DNA from: Pseudomonas fluorescens
GTDB taxonomy: Bacteria > Pseudomonadota > Gammaproteobacteria > Pseudomonadales > Pseudomonadaceae
Direction of reading: 5' to 3'
DNA length: 64,000 bases
Assembly: GCF_001623525.1 (NCBI RefSeq)
Contig: NZ_CP015225.1
Coordinates: forward strand, 2,790,001-2,854,000
The position numbers were made by a program, and so were the translations under genes. Below, piece by piece: positions 24,863 through 34,341 of this stretch. Under the pieces are notes generated by a model that saw nothing but the letters and a program-made list of their open reading frames with translations, was not told the origin of the DNA and did no database searches. Within the stretch, counting starts at the first letter, position 1. Every line of letters starts with the position of its first letter.

Positions 24863-24932
24863 GTTTTCGTAAAAATTGCCGAGCCAGTCCGATCACCGTG
24901 ATAAAGCGGACCTGAGCTTGCGGAGAACCCTG

Positions 24933-27386
24933 ATGAAAAAACTCAAACTGGTAATGATCGGCAACGGCATGGCCGGGGTTCGAACCCTCGAGGAACTGCT
25001 CAAGCTGAGCAACGAGCTGTACGACATCACGGTGTTCGGCGCCGAGCCCCACACCAACTACAACCGCATCCTGCTCTCGCCGGTGCTGGCCGGTGAGCAG
25101 ACCTTCGAAGAGATCGTGCTCAACGACCTGAGCTGGTACCTGGACAACAACATCAAGCTGCTGCTCAACCGCAAAGTGGTGGAGATCGATCGGGTCAAGC
25201 GCCGGGTCATCGCCGAAGATGGCAGCGAAGCCGAATACGACCGCCTGCTGATCGCCACCGGCTCCACGCCCTTCATCCTGCCGATTCCCGGCAACACCCT
25301 GGACGGCGTGATCGGCTACCGCGACATCGCCGACACCCAGGCGATGATCGACACCGCCAAGACCCACAAGCACGCCGTGGTCATCGGCGGCGGCCTGCTC
25401 GGCCTGGAAGCCGCCAATGGCTTGAAGCTACGGGGCATGGACGTGACCGTGGTGCACCTGGGCGAATGGCTGCTGGAACGGCAACTGGACAAGACCAGCG
25501 GCCAATTGCTGCAGACCGCCCTGGAAAACCGGGGCTTGAAATTCCGCCTCAGCGAGCAGACCCAGGCCTTGCACGACGCCGGCAATGGCCGGGTCGGCTC
25601 GGTGCAGTTCAAGAACGGCGACATCATCCCCGCCGACCTGGTGGTGATGGCCGCCGGCATCCGGCCCAACACCGAGTTGGCGGAAAAATCCGGCATCCCC
25701 TGCAACCGCGGGATCCTGGTCAACGACACGATGCAAACCTACGACCCGCGCATCTACGCCATCGGTGAATGCGCCAGCCACCGTGGCACCGCTTACGGCC
25801 TGGTGGCGCCGTTGTTCGAACAGGCCAAGGTCTGCGCCAACCACCTCGCACAACTGGGCTTCGCCACCTACAAGGGCTCAGTGACCTCGACCAAACTCAA
25901 GGTCACCGGTATCGACCTGTTCTCCGCCGGGGACTTCATGGGCGGCGAAGGCACCGAGACCATCACCCTTTCCGACCCGATCGGCGGCGTCTACAAAAAG
26001 CTGGTGATCAAGGATGACGTGCTGGTCGGTGCCTGCCTGTACGGCGATACCGCAGATGGCGGCTGGTACTTCCGCCAGATCCGTGAAAACCACGGCATCA
26101 GCGAGATCCGCGATCACCTGATGTTTGGCGAGAACGCCTTGGGCGACGTCGGTCACCAAGGCCAGGACAAGGCCATGAGCATGGCCGACAGCGCCGAAGT
26201 CTGCGGCTGCAACGGCGTGTGCAAGGGCACCATCGTCAAGGCGATCCAGGAACACGGGCTGTTCAGCGTCGATGACGTGAAGAAACACACCAAGGCCGCC
26301 AGCTCCTGCGGTTCCTGCGCCGGCCTGGTAGAGCAGATCCTGATCAACACCGTGGGTGGCGCGGCGGACGTCAAGCCGAAAAGCGAAAAAGCCATCTGCG
26401 GTTGCAGCGACCTCAACCACGGCCAGATCCGCCAGGCAATCCGCGACCAGCACCTGCTGACCATCGCCGGGACCATGAGTTACCTGAACTGGCGGACCCC
26501 GAACGGCTGCGCCACCTGCCGCCCGGCGTTGAACTACTACCTGATCTCCACCTGGCCCGGCGAAGCCCAGGACGACCCGCAGTCGCGCCTGATCAACGAA
26601 CGTGCCCACGCCAACATTCAGAAAGACGGCACCTACTCGGTCGTGCCACGGATGTGGGGCGGCGTGACCAATCCTGCGGAACTGCGGCGCATCGCCGACG
26701 TGGCCGACAAATACAACGTACCCATGGTCAAGGTCACCGGCGGCCAGCGTATCGACCTGCTGGGCATCAAGAAGCAAGACCTGCCCGGCGTCTGGAAAGA
26801 CCTCGACATGCCGTCCGGCCACGCCTACGGCAAATCCATCCGCACCGTGAAAACCTGCGTGGGTAGCGAGTTCTGCCGCTTTGGCACGCAAAACTCGACC
26901 CAACTGGGTATCGAGCTGGAGCACGACCTGTTCAACATGTGGTCGCCCCACAAGGTCAAGCTGGCCGTTTCCGGTTGCCCGCGCAACTGCTCGGAAGCCG
27001 GCATCAAGGACGTCGGCATCATCGGTGTCGACTCCGGCTGGGAGATGTACATCGGTGGCAACGGCGGGATCAAGACCGAGGTCGCCGAGTTTTTCGTCAA
27101 ACTCAAGACCGCCGAGGAAGTGCGCGAATACAACGGCGCCTTCCTGCAGCTGTACCGCGAAGAAGCCTTCTACCTCGAACGCACCGTGCATTACATGCAG
27201 CGGGTCGGCATGGAGCACATCAAGAAAGCCGTGCTTGAGGACCCAGAACGGCGCAAAGCCCTCCATGAACGCTTGAAGTTTTCCCTGTCGCTGGAACAGG
27301 ACCCGTGGAAACAGCGCCTGGAACAACCCCAGCTGAAGAAAGAGTTCGAGGTCATCCCCGTGAAAAACCTGGAGGTGCTGGCATGA
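24933..27386 (+). CDS. nirB: NirB, NAD(P)H nitrite reductase large subunit
   Basis: This 817-residue enzyme reduces nitrite to ammonium in the cytoplasm. Order of domains: FAD/NAD(P)H oxidoreductase (about 1-320; VMIGNGMAGVRTLEEL, VVIGGGLLGLEAANGL), BFD-like [2Fe-2S] region (CGCNGVCKG from residue 424, SSCGSCAGL), a second CGCSD/CATCRP segment, then the siroheme/[4Fe-4S] domain (CVGSEFC near 642 and GCPRNC near 681). ATG 24933 has CGGAG upstream; an upstream in-frame start would lie inside the leader. The stop overlaps nirD by four bases. Confidence 0.96.
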   Translation: MKKLKLVMIGNGMAGVRTLEELLKLSNELYDITVFGAEPHTNYNRILLSPVLAGEQTFEEIVLNDLSWYLDNNIKLLLNRKVVEIDRVKRRVIAEDGSEAEYDRLLIATGSTPFILPIPGNTLDGVIGYRDIADTQAMIDTAKTHKHAVVIGGGLLGLEAANGLKLRGMDVTVVHLGEWLLERQLDKTSGQLLQTALENRGLKFRLSEQTQALHDAGNGRVGSVQFKNGDIIPADLVVMAAGIRPNTELAEKSGIPCNRGILVNDTMQTYDPRIYAIGECASHRGTAYGLVAPLFEQAKVCANHLAQLGFATYKGSVTSTKLKVTGIDLFSAGDFMGGEGTETITLSDPIGGVYKKLVIKDDVLVGACLYGDTADGGWYFRQIRENHGISEIRDHLMFGENALGDVGHQGQDKAMSMADSAEVCGCNGVCKGTIVKAIQEHGLFSVDDVKKHTKAASSCGSCAGLVEQILINTVGGAADVKPKSEKAICGCSDLNHGQIRQAIRDQHLLTIAGTMSYLNWRTPNGCATCRPALNYYLISTWPGEAQDDPQSRLINERAHANIQKDGTYSVVPRMWGGVTNPAELRRIADVADKYNVPMVKVTGGQRIDLLGIKKQDLPGVWKDLDMPSGHAYGKSIRTVKTCVGSEFCRFGTQNSTQLGIELEHDLFNMWSPHKVKLAVSGCPRNCSEAGIKDVGIIGVDSGWEMYIGGNGGIKTEVAEFFVKLKTAEEVREYNGAFLQLYREEAFYLERTVHYMQRVGMEHIKKAVLEDPERRKALHERLKFSLSLEQDPWKQRLEQPQLKKEFEVIPVKNLEVLA

Positions 27387-27700
27387 ACTGGCTGGATATC
27401 TGTGCACTGGAAGAAATCAATGTCCTCGGCTCGCGCATCATCAATGGCCCGAAAGGCGATATCGCGATTTTTCGGACCAGCGATGATGAAGTGTTCGCCC
27501 TGGATGACCGTTGCCCGCACAAGGGTGGCCCGCTGTCCCAAGGCTTGGTCTATGGCAAACGCGTGGCCTGCCCGCTGCACAATTGGCAGATCGACTTGGA
27601 AACCGGCCAGGCCCAGGCTCCGGATGTGGGCTGCGCCCATCATCATTCGGCGCGGGTCGAGAACGGTCGGGTACAGTTGGCACTGCGGGACGCAAGCTGA
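27383..27700 (+). CDS. nirD: NirD, nitrite reductase small subunit (Rieske-like)
   Basis: This 105-residue protein has a Rieske fold with all four ligands: CPHKGG and CPLHNW. It partners NirB. The ATG at 27383 overlaps the nirB stop (ATGA), and its own stop overlaps nasC by one base (TGATG), so the three genes are translationally coupled. Confidence 0.95.
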   Translation: MNWLDICALEEINVLGSRIINGPKGDIAIFRTSDDEVFALDDRCPHKGGPLSQGLVYGKRVACPLHNWQIDLETGQAQAPDVGCAHHHSARVENGRVQLALRDAS

Positions 27701-30417
27701 TGAACCGCCAAATCACTGCCTCGACCTGCTGTTATTGCGGGGTCGGTTGCGGCGTCCTGATCGAGCATGACGGCGAGCGCATCCTCGGCGTCAGCGGCGA
27801 TCCCGCCCATCCGGCCAACTTTGGCAAACTGTGCAGCAAGGGCTCCACCCTGCACCTGACCGGCGACCTCGCCGCTCGCGCCCTCTACCCGGAACTGCGC
27901 CTGGGCAAAGGCCTGGCCCGGGCCCGCAGCGACTGGGACAGCGCCCTGGATCACGCCGCCAGCGTCTTCGCCGAGACCATCGCCGAGCACGGCCCGGACA
28001 GCGTGGCGTTCTACATCTCCGGGCAACTGCTGACCGAGGACTACTATGCCTTCAACAAGCTCGCCCGGGCATTGGTGGGCACCAATAACATCGACAGCAA
28101 TTCGCGGCTGTGCATGTCCTCCGCCGTGGTGGGCTACAAGCGCAGCCTCGGCGCCGACGCCCCGCCCTGCAGCTACGAAGACCTGGAGATGAGCGACTGC
28201 GTGATGATCGTCGGCAGTAACATGGCCTACGCCCATCCCATCCTCTTTCGCCGCCTCGAAGAGGCCAAATCCCGCCGGCCACAGATGAAAATCATCGTCA
28301 TCGACCCCCGGCGCACCGACACCTGCGACCTGGCAGACCTGCACCTGGCGATCCTGCCGGGCACCGATGTCGCCTTGTTCCATGGGATTCTGCACTTGCT
28401 GCTGTGGGAAGACTGGGTTGACCGCGACTTCATCAAGGCCCACACCGAAGGCCTGGCGGACCTGAAAAACCTGGTGCGTGACTACATCCCGAGCATGGTC
28501 GCCCAACTGTGCGGTATCAGCGTCGAGCAACTGCACCTGTGCGCCGAATGGGTCGGCACGTCGCCGAGTTTCCTGTCGCTGTGGTGCATGGGCTTGAACC
28601 AGTCCACCGCCGGCAGCGCCAAGAACAGCGCATTGATCAACTTACATCTGGCCACCGGGCAAATCGGCCGGCCAGGTGCGGGACCTTTCTCACTGACCGG
28701 CCAGCCCAATGCCATGGGCGGACGGGAAACCGGCAGCCTGTCCAACCTGCTGCCAGGTCATCGCGAAGCAGCCAACCCGGAGCATCGCGCCGACGTCGCC
28801 CGTTACTGGGGCGTCGAGCAATTGCCCGCCACCACGGGCTTGAGCGCCATCGAATTGTTCGAGCAGGTTCGCAGCGGCAAGATCAAGGCCCTGTGGATCG
28901 CCTGCACCAACCCGGCCCAATCGATGCCGGACCAGACGGCGGTACGTGAAGCCCTGCAAGCCTGCCCGTTCGTGGTTTTGCAGGAGGCGTTCCGGACCAC
29001 CGAAACCGCCGCATTCGCCGACCTGCTGCTGCCGGCAGCCAGCTGGGGTGAGAAAGAAGGTTCGGTGACCAACTCCGAACGGCGCATTTCCCACGTCCGC
29101 CGGGCAATCGGCGCGCCGGGTGAAGCGCGGGCGGACTGGGCAATCACGGTGGATTTCGCACAACGCCTGGAGAAACGCCTGCGGCCCGGCCAGCCCAGCC
29201 TGTTCGCCTTTGAAACCCCGGCCCAATTGTTCGATGAATACAAGCAATTGACCCGGGGTCGCGACCTGGACTTGTCCGGCATCAGCCATGCGTTGATCGA
29301 TCAACTCGGTCCGCAGCAATGGCCCTTCCCGGAAGGCGCGACCGTCGGAACGGCGCGTTTGTACGTGGACGGGATTTTTCCCACCGACAGCGGCCGCGCC
29401 CGGTTCGTGGCCGACCCGTATCGCGCCGCCAAGGAACTGCGTGACGCCCGCTACCCGCTGACCCTCAACACCGGTCGGCTACGCGACCAATGGCACGGCA
29501 TGAGCCGCACCGGCACCGCCGCCCAGTTGTTTGGTCATGTGAACGAAGCGGTACTGAGCCTGCATCCCGACGAACTGCAGCGCCATCGCCTGCAAGCGGG
29601 CGACCTGGTCAGCCTCAAGAGTCGTCGCGGCAGCGTGATCGTGGCCGTGGACAGCGACGATAGCGTGCGTCCCGGCCAGGCGTTCCTGCCCATGCACTGG
29701 GGCGACCGGTTCCTCAAGGGCGGGGTCAATACCCTGACGCAACCCGCCTTCGATCCCTTGTCGAAACAACCGGAACTCAAGCACAGCGGCGTGCGCCTGG
29801 AACCGGTGAACCTGCCTTGGCAGTTTTTCGCCTTGATCGAAGGCGATGTTCAACAGCATCTGGAAGCCCTGCGCCCCCTGTGTGAGGCGTTTTCCTATGT
29901 CAGCCTGAGCCTGACTGGCCGTGAGCGTCCCGCGTTGCTGATTCGCGCTGCCAGCGCCGTTACCCCTGAACCGCAACTGCTCCAGGCCATCGACGAACAA
30001 TTGGGTCTGATTGATGGGCCGGTGCTGGCCTATGACGATCCGCGTCGCTCCATCGGTAAGCGGGTGCGCATAGAAAACGGCCGCATCACCGCTATTCGCC
30101 TGGCCGGCGAAACCCTGGCCCGACACTGGTTGCAGAACCTGTGGCTGGAAGGTCGTGCCAATGAACAACTGCGGCGCTGGCTGCTGGCGCCTTTGAGCGC
30201 GCCGCCGGGCAATGTCGGCGCAGCAACGGGTGGCAGCAAAACGCTGTGCAACTGCATGAACGTCAGCCAGCGTGCGATCTGCGCAGGTATTGAACGTGGC
30301 CTGGACTTGCAGGGGCTCAAACAGGAGCTGGGCTGTGGCACGCAATGCGGCTCCTGCGTACCGGAAATCAAGCGCCTGCTGGTTGCCACTGCGCAACCAC
30401 TGGCGGCTATCTCGTGA
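27700..30417 (+). CDS. nasC: Assimilatory nitrate reductase catalytic subunit
   Basis: This 905-residue molybdoenzyme starts with a [4Fe-4S] motif (CCYCGVGCGV and LCSKG) and continues with bis-MGD domains (RLCMSSAVVGYKRSLGADAP, IVIDPRRTDTCDLADLHLAI, QPNAMGGRETGSLSNLLPGH, NTGRLRDQWHGMSRTG). A C-terminal BFD-like [2Fe-2S] domain begins near residue 848 (CNCMNV, GCGTQCGSC). It reduces nitrate to nitrite in the cytoplasm. No dedicated electron-transfer subunit is encoded next to it, so the built-in BFD domain may take electrons from a general donor. The start ATG 27700 overlaps nirD; cobA follows after 10 bases. Confidence 0.94.
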   Translation: MNRQITASTCCYCGVGCGVLIEHDGERILGVSGDPAHPANFGKLCSKGSTLHLTGDLAARALYPELRLGKGLARARSDWDSALDHAASVFAETIAEHGPDSVAFYISGQLLTEDYYAFNKLARALVGTNNIDSNSRLCMSSAVVGYKRSLGADAPPCSYEDLEMSDCVMIVGSNMAYAHPILFRRLEEAKSRRPQMKIIVIDPRRTDTCDLADLHLAILPGTDVALFHGILHLLLWEDWVDRDFIKAHTEGLADLKNLVRDYIPSMVAQLCGISVEQLHLCAEWVGTSPSFLSLWCMGLNQSTAGSAKNSALINLHLATGQIGRPGAGPFSLTGQPNAMGGRETGSLSNLLPGHREAANPEHRADVARYWGVEQLPATTGLSAIELFEQVRSGKIKALWIACTNPAQSMPDQTAVREALQACPFVVLQEAFRTTETAAFADLLLPAASWGEKEGSVTNSERRISHVRRAIGAPGEARADWAITVDFAQRLEKRLRPGQPSLFAFETPAQLFDEYKQLTRGRDLDLSGISHALIDQLGPQQWPFPEGATVGTARLYVDGIFPTDSGRARFVADPYRAAKELRDARYPLTLNTGRLRDQWHGMSRTGTAAQLFGHVNEAVLSLHPDELQRHRLQAGDLVSLKSRRGSVIVAVDSDDSVRPGQAFLPMHWGDRFLKGGVNTLTQPAFDPLSKQPELKHSGVRLEPVNLPWQFFALIEGDVQQHLEALRPLCEAFSYVSLSLTGRERPALLIRAASAVTPEPQLLQAIDEQLGLIDGPVLAYDDPRRSIGKRVRIENGRITAIRLAGETLARHWLQNLWLEGRANEQLRRWLLAPLSAPPGNVGAATGGSKTLCNCMNVSQRAICAGIERGLDLQGLKQELGCGTQCGSCVPEIKRLLVATAQPLAAIS

Positions 30418-30427
30418 GGAAAACACT

Positions 30428-31183
30428 ATGAACGCAAAAGTCTGGCTGGTGGGTGCAGGTCCTGGTGACCCTGAATTACTGACCCTCAAAGCCGTGCGCG
30501 CCCTGCGCGAGGCCGACGTGGTGTTGATCGACGATCTGGTCAACGCAGCGGTGCTGGAACATTGCCCCGATGCGCGCATCATTGCCGTGGGCAAGCGCGG
30601 CGGGTGCCGCTCCACACCCCAGGCCTTCATTCATCGATTGATGCTGCGTTATGCCCGCCAGGGCAAATGCGTGGTGCGCCTCAAGGGCGGCGACCCCTGC
30701 ATCTTCGGCCGCGGTGGTGAAGAGGCGCAGTGGCTGCGCGAGCAGGGTGTCGAAGTGGAGATGGTCAATGGCATCACCGCCGGCCTCGCGGGGGCGACCC
30801 AATGCGATATTCCACTGACCCTGCGCGGGGTTGCCCGGGGCGTGACGCTGGTGACGGCCCACACCCAGGACGGCAGTAGCCTGAACTGGCAAGCCTTGGC
30901 GCAAAGCGGCACGACGCTGGTGGTGTACATGGGTGTGGCGAAGCTGAGCGAGATCCGCGAACAGTTGCTGGCCGGTGGCTTGGCGGCGAACACGCCTGTC
31001 GCCATGATCGAAAATGCGTCCCTGCCCCATCAACGTGACTGCCGCAGCGACTTGGCCTCGATGGAAGCCGATGCGAACGCCTTTCAACTCAAGAGCCCGG
31101 CGATCCTGGTGATTGGCGCGGTGGCAGCGGCCGCTGAACTCGCCGGATCGCAGCCTGCGTGGGTCCAGGCGTCGGCGCTATAA
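30428..31183 (+). CDS. cobA: CobA, uroporphyrinogen-III C-methyltransferase
   Basis: This 251-residue enzyme adds two methyl groups from SAM to uroporphyrinogen III, the first step to siroheme. Signatures are VGAGPGDPELLTLKA, VVRLKGGDPCIFGRGGEE and the C-terminal SAM-pocket block TTLVVYMGVAK. NirB needs siroheme, which explains its place as last gene of the nirBD-nasC operon. ATG 30428 follows TGAGGAAAACACT. Confidence 0.95.
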   Translation: MNAKVWLVGAGPGDPELLTLKAVRALREADVVLIDDLVNAAVLEHCPDARIIAVGKRGGCRSTPQAFIHRLMLRYARQGKCVVRLKGGDPCIFGRGGEEAQWLREQGVEVEMVNGITAGLAGATQCDIPLTLRGVARGVTLVTAHTQDGSSLNWQALAQSGTTLVVYMGVAKLSEIREQLLAGGLAANTPVAMIENASLPHQRDCRSDLASMEADANAFQLKSPAILVIGAVAAAAELAGSQPAWVQASAL

Positions 31184-31199
31184 CAAACCACACCGAACC

Positions 31200-31292
31200 T
31201 GTGGGAGCGAGCCTGTTCGCGATAGCGGTGGGTCTGCATCATTGATGTTGACTGATACGCCGCCATCGCGAGCAAGCCCGCTCCCACAGGTA
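31200..31292. repeat. REPIN, TGTGGGAGCGAGC family
   Basis: Two inverted arms (TGTGGGAGCGAGCCTGTTCG and GAGCAAGCCCGCTCCCACA) flank about 45 bases. This is the second REP family of the window. It follows cobA and precedes the shared terminator. Confidence 0.88.
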
Positions 31293-31336
31293 TTGTTTTG
31301 TCTGGCACAAGCTGCGTCCCACAAATCGCAGACAAA

Positions 31337-31366
31337 GAAAAGCCCGGCCTAAGCCGGGCTTTTCTA
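31337..31366. terminator. Bidirectional terminator between cobA and oprF
   Basis: AAAAGCCCGGC, loop CTAA, GCCGGGCTTTT forms a symmetric GC-rich stem with A and T tracts on both sides. It can end both the plus-strand nir operon and the minus-strand oprF transcript, whose stop is 15 bases away. Confidence 0.92.
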
Positions 31367-31380
31367 TAGCGTCAGGCTAA

Positions 31381-32415
31381 TTACTTAGCTTGGGCTTCAA
31401 CCTGCGCTTCTACGCGACGGTTAACTGCACGACCAGCTTCAGTGGCGTTGTCGGCAACTGGGCGGGATTCGCCGTAGCCAACAGCCTGAACGCGGGACGA
31501 TTCAACACCGTACTGGTTGGTCAGAACTTGTTGAACGGCTTTTGCACGACGCTCAGACAGTTTCTGGTTGTAAGCGTCAGGACCGACGGAGTCAGTGTGA
31601 CCTTCAACAGTGGTGCTGGTGGATGGGTACTGCTTCATGAAGTCAGCCAGGTTCTTGATGTCGCCGTAGCTGTTAGGCTTGACAACCGACTTGTCGAAGT
31701 CGAACTTCACGTCCAGCTCAACACGTACGACTTCAGCAACAGCTGGGCAGCCATCAGCGTCAACGGTTACGTTGGCTGGGGTGTCAGGGCACTTGTCGAC
31801 GTTGTCGCACACGCCATCGTTGTCGCTGTCGGAGCAGACTTCAGCCGGAGCTGGAACTGGAGCAGCAGCAGGCTTGGAGCCGCCACCGAAGTTCACACCG
31901 ATACCGACGCTTGGAGCCCACTCGGTGTCGCCCTGGTCGATGTTGTACTGAGCTTCAACGCCGGCACGGGCGTAGAAGTTCTCGGTGAAGTACAGCTTGG
32001 CGCCGCCACCAACGTTGGCGAAGGTGGAACGGTTACGACCGTTGCTGCCATTCTGGTCGATGCTCTGGTCGGAGAAACCGGCAGAGACGTAAGGACGCAG
32101 CATGTCGCCTGGGTTGTTGAAGTGGTACAGAGCGTCCAGAGCGGTGTTGGCGCCTTTGACGTTGGTGCCGTCGTCAGTACGGGCGTTGTGCACTTCGTCG
32201 TAGGCCAGACGCAGTTCAACGTCGTCGGTCAGGAAGTAACCAACCGAACCGCCGAACAGGTTGCCGTTGTTCTTGAAGTTACGAGCGCTGTCGAATTGTT
32301 CTTTCTTGGCGAAGCCTTCGATTTCAACTGCGCCTTGGCCTTGTGCCAGAGCGCCGAACGAAGTGGCAGCAATCAAAGAACCAATGGCAAAGCCCAAGGT
32401 GTTTTTCAGTTTCAT
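31381..32415 (-). CDS. oprF: OprF major outer-membrane porin
   Basis: This 344-residue protein has a signal peptide (about 1-24, ending GALA), an N-terminal eight-strand beta-barrel, a proline/alanine hinge (KPAAAPVPAPAEV), a calcium-type thrombospondin-3-like loop (DSDNDGVCDNVDKCPDTP) and a C-terminal OmpA peptidoglycan-binding domain (TVEGHTDSVGPDAYNQKLSE). It provides nonspecific permeability and anchors the outer membrane. Codon use is strongly biased and less GC-rich than neighbours (many GCT, GGT, GTT), as expected for a very abundant protein. sigX lies directly upstream and is known to drive it in Pseudomonas. Confidence 0.97.
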   Translation of the reverse strand: MKLKNTLGFAIGSLIAATSFGALAQGQGAVEIEGFAKKEQFDSARNFKNNGNLFGGSVGYFLTDDVELRLAYDEVHNARTDDGTNVKGANTALDALYHFNNPGDMLRPYVSAGFSDQSIDQNGSNGRNRSTFANVGGGAKLYFTENFYARAGVEAQYNIDQGDTEWAPSVGIGVNFGGGSKPAAAPVPAPAEVCSDSDNDGVCDNVDKCPDTPANVTVDADGCPAVAEVVRVELDVKFDFDKSVVKPNSYGDIKNLADFMKQYPSTSTTVEGHTDSVGPDAYNQKLSERRAKAVQQVLTNQYGVESSRVQAVGYGESRPVADNATEAGRAVNRRVEAQVEAQAK

Positions 32416-32523
32416 CCGTTAAATCCCCATCTGGTGATTGTGAAGCAGTCCCGCAAACCGGGGGACAACTCGGCGGCAAGTCTATCAGAACTTGCCTACA
32501 CGTAAGAGATATTTGCGCCGAAC

Positions 32524-33114
32524 TTAAGTTTCAGCAATGCCCGCAAATTTCTCACGCAATTTGTCGAGCGCGCGCTTGTAACGCATTTTTGTCGCGCTCA
32601 AACCCATATGCATTATGTCTGCGATCTCCTGGAATTCCAGCTCTGCGACAAATCGTAGCACCAGAATTTCCCGATCGATCGGGTTCACATAGACCAGCCA
32701 GCGATCGAGTCCCCCCTTCTCCTCGGGCTTGGGCGCCTTATCTTCCGACGCTTCCTCCAGAGGATCCAGGCTCAAAGCGTCCATCAAGCGACGCTTTCGC
32801 CGTTCCTTGCGATACTGCGTGATGCATTCGTTGTAGGTGATGCTGTAGAGCCAGGTCTTGAACTTCGATTTCCCCTCGAAGTTCTTCAGGCCATACAGCA
32901 CCTTCAACATCACCTCCTGACAGACATCATCAGCATCGCGATCGTTCCCAAGATATCGTGCACAAACGTTAAATAATGTTCTCTGGTAACGGCGCATCAA
33001 CTCTTCATAGGCGCGCGTTACGTGAAACAGCTCGGTATGCGCGCGCGCGACCAACTCCTCATCGGAGAGATCACGGGGGTCGTAGCGCGTAGATAGCGAT
33101 TGGGGTTTGTTCAA
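32524..33114 (-). CDS. sigX: SigX extracytoplasmic-function sigma factor
   Basis: This 196-residue protein has sigma region 2 (YQRTLFNVCARYLGNDRDAD, FKTWLYSITYNECITQYRKE) and region 4 (PIDREILVLRFVAELEFQEI). SigX controls oprF and fatty-acid/membrane genes in pseudomonads. The start appears to be a TTG at 33114 (MNKPQSLS), with no obvious Shine-Dalgarno sequence; this fits the family N-terminus. No anti-sigma factor gene is adjacent; the next gene upstream is cmpX. Confidence 0.95.
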   Translation of the reverse strand: MNKPQSLSTRYDPRDLSDEELVARAHTELFHVTRAYEELMRRYQRTLFNVCARYLGNDRDADDVCQEVMLKVLYGLKNFEGKSKFKTWLYSITYNECITQYRKERRKRRLMDALSLDPLEEASEDKAPKPEEKGGLDRWLVYVNPIDREILVLRFVAELEFQEIADIMHMGLSATKMRYKRALDKLREKFAGIAET

Positions 33115-33205
33115 AACAAGTCGGGCCGACAGTCTAGGTCAATGTGCGCCGCAGCCTGCGATAGCAGGCATTTTGCGGCGGCATACATTAGCAGGATTTG
33201 CCGGG

Positions 33206-34030
33206 TTAGCGGCTACTCACATGCTGTTCCAGCAGGATCCGATTGGAAAGCGACACCAGCTCGCCCTCCTCGGTCAGCAATGTGGTCTTCACCGTGCCAA
33301 TCTCTTCGATCTGGCCTTCGACCTCGCCTACACGCACTTGTTGCCCAACCTCATACAATTCACGCACATAGATTCCCGCCAGTATCTGACCGGCGATTTC
33401 ACGACTCCCCAATCCCATTGCCAGCGCAACCGCCAGACCAACGGTAATCAAAACGATCACGATCACGTGGTTGAGCAGGTCTGTCTTGACCTCCAACTGG
33501 CTGATCGCCACCGAAATACTTATGATGATCACCAGGCCCTGGGCAATTCGCCCTACGCCAGCGGCGTAGTCCAGCCCCACGCCCTCGGCCGCGCCGCGCA
33601 CCAGCCCATTGGCCAGTTGCGCCAGCAGAACGCCGACCAGCAATACCAGCGCAGCACCAAAAACCTTCGGCAAATACAATGCGAGCATATCGAGCGTCGC
33701 CGAAACTCGCTCAAGGCCAAGGGATTCTGCTGCGGAAACCAGGAAAATCAGCAATACAAACCAGTACACGATCTTGCCGACCAGGGTCGAGATCGGTACC
33801 TGGATGCCGCCACGGGACAGCAACTTGGTCAGGCCGGTGCCGCCCATCAGGCGATCGAGGCCCAGCTTGGCGAGCAACTTGGACAGCAACGTGTCCAGCA
33901 GCTTGGCCACGACAAAGCCCAACAGCAGCACCACCAGGGCGCCGAAGAGGTTCGGGATGAAGTTAGCTACTTTGGTCCACAACGCAGTCATCGCCGTGAC
34001 GAGGCTCTGGGTCCAGAGATCAAGTTCCAT
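33206..34030 (-). CDS. cmpX: CmpX, small-conductance mechanosensitive channel family protein
   Basis: This 274-residue inner-membrane protein has several hydrophobic segments (VANFIPNLFGALVVLLLGFV, LVGKIVYWFVLLIFLVSAAE, LPKVFGAALVLLVGVLLAQL) and an MscS-like pore/beta region (GSREIAGQILAGIYVRELYE, GQIEEIGTVKTTLLTEEGEL). In Pseudomonas CmpX is linked to SigX activity and envelope stress. ATG 34030 is preferred to a TTG six bases upstream. It starts two bases after crfX. Confidence 0.9.
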   Translation of the reverse strand: MELDLWTQSLVTAMTALWTKVANFIPNLFGALVVLLLGFVVAKLLDTLLSKLLAKLGLDRLMGGTGLTKLLSRGGIQVPISTLVGKIVYWFVLLIFLVSAAESLGLERVSATLDMLALYLPKVFGAALVLLVGVLLAQLANGLVRGAAEGVGLDYAAGVGRIAQGLVIIISISVAISQLEVKTDLLNHVIVIVLITVGLAVALAMGLGSREIAGQILAGIYVRELYEVGQQVRVGEVEGQIEEIGTVKTTLLTEEGELVSLSNRILLEQHVSSR

Positions 34031-34032
34031 AT

Positions 34033-34278
34033 TCAATCAGCCTTATCAGCGGTGCGAGTAACAGGTTTACGGCGGGAAACCGGCGAGAGATGGGCCGATC
34101 CGTTATTCAGGGCAATCATCAGCGCGGGCAACCAGCGGCCCAGCAGGCTGAACAGATCGCCGGCGCCGACCTGGCGGTTGGCGGTTTTCAGTACACGTCC
34201 CAGGCATGCATCGTCGTCCCGGCTGGACGGCGAAGCCTTGAGCATGTCGCGCAAAGACTGTTCAAACGGATCGTGCAT
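34033..34278 (-). CDS. crfX: CrfX small conserved protein
   Basis: This 81-residue protein (MHDPFEQSLRDML) is the gene found between cmaX and cmpX in Pseudomonas (crfX). It has no known domain and no signal peptide; one weak hydrophobic stretch lies near LLGRWLPALMIAL. ATG 34278 has GAGAGGTG upstream; a GTG two codons earlier is less likely. Function is unknown. Confidence 0.85.
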   Translation of the reverse strand: MHDPFEQSLRDMLKASPSSRDDDACLGRVLKTANRQVGAGDLFSLLGRWLPALMIALNNGSAHLSPVSRRKPVTRTADKAD

Positions 34279-34341
34279 ACGCACCTCTCGTGATGTCTGT
34301 GGAAGACGCGATCAAATTTCGTCGGGTCACATGAAACCCCA

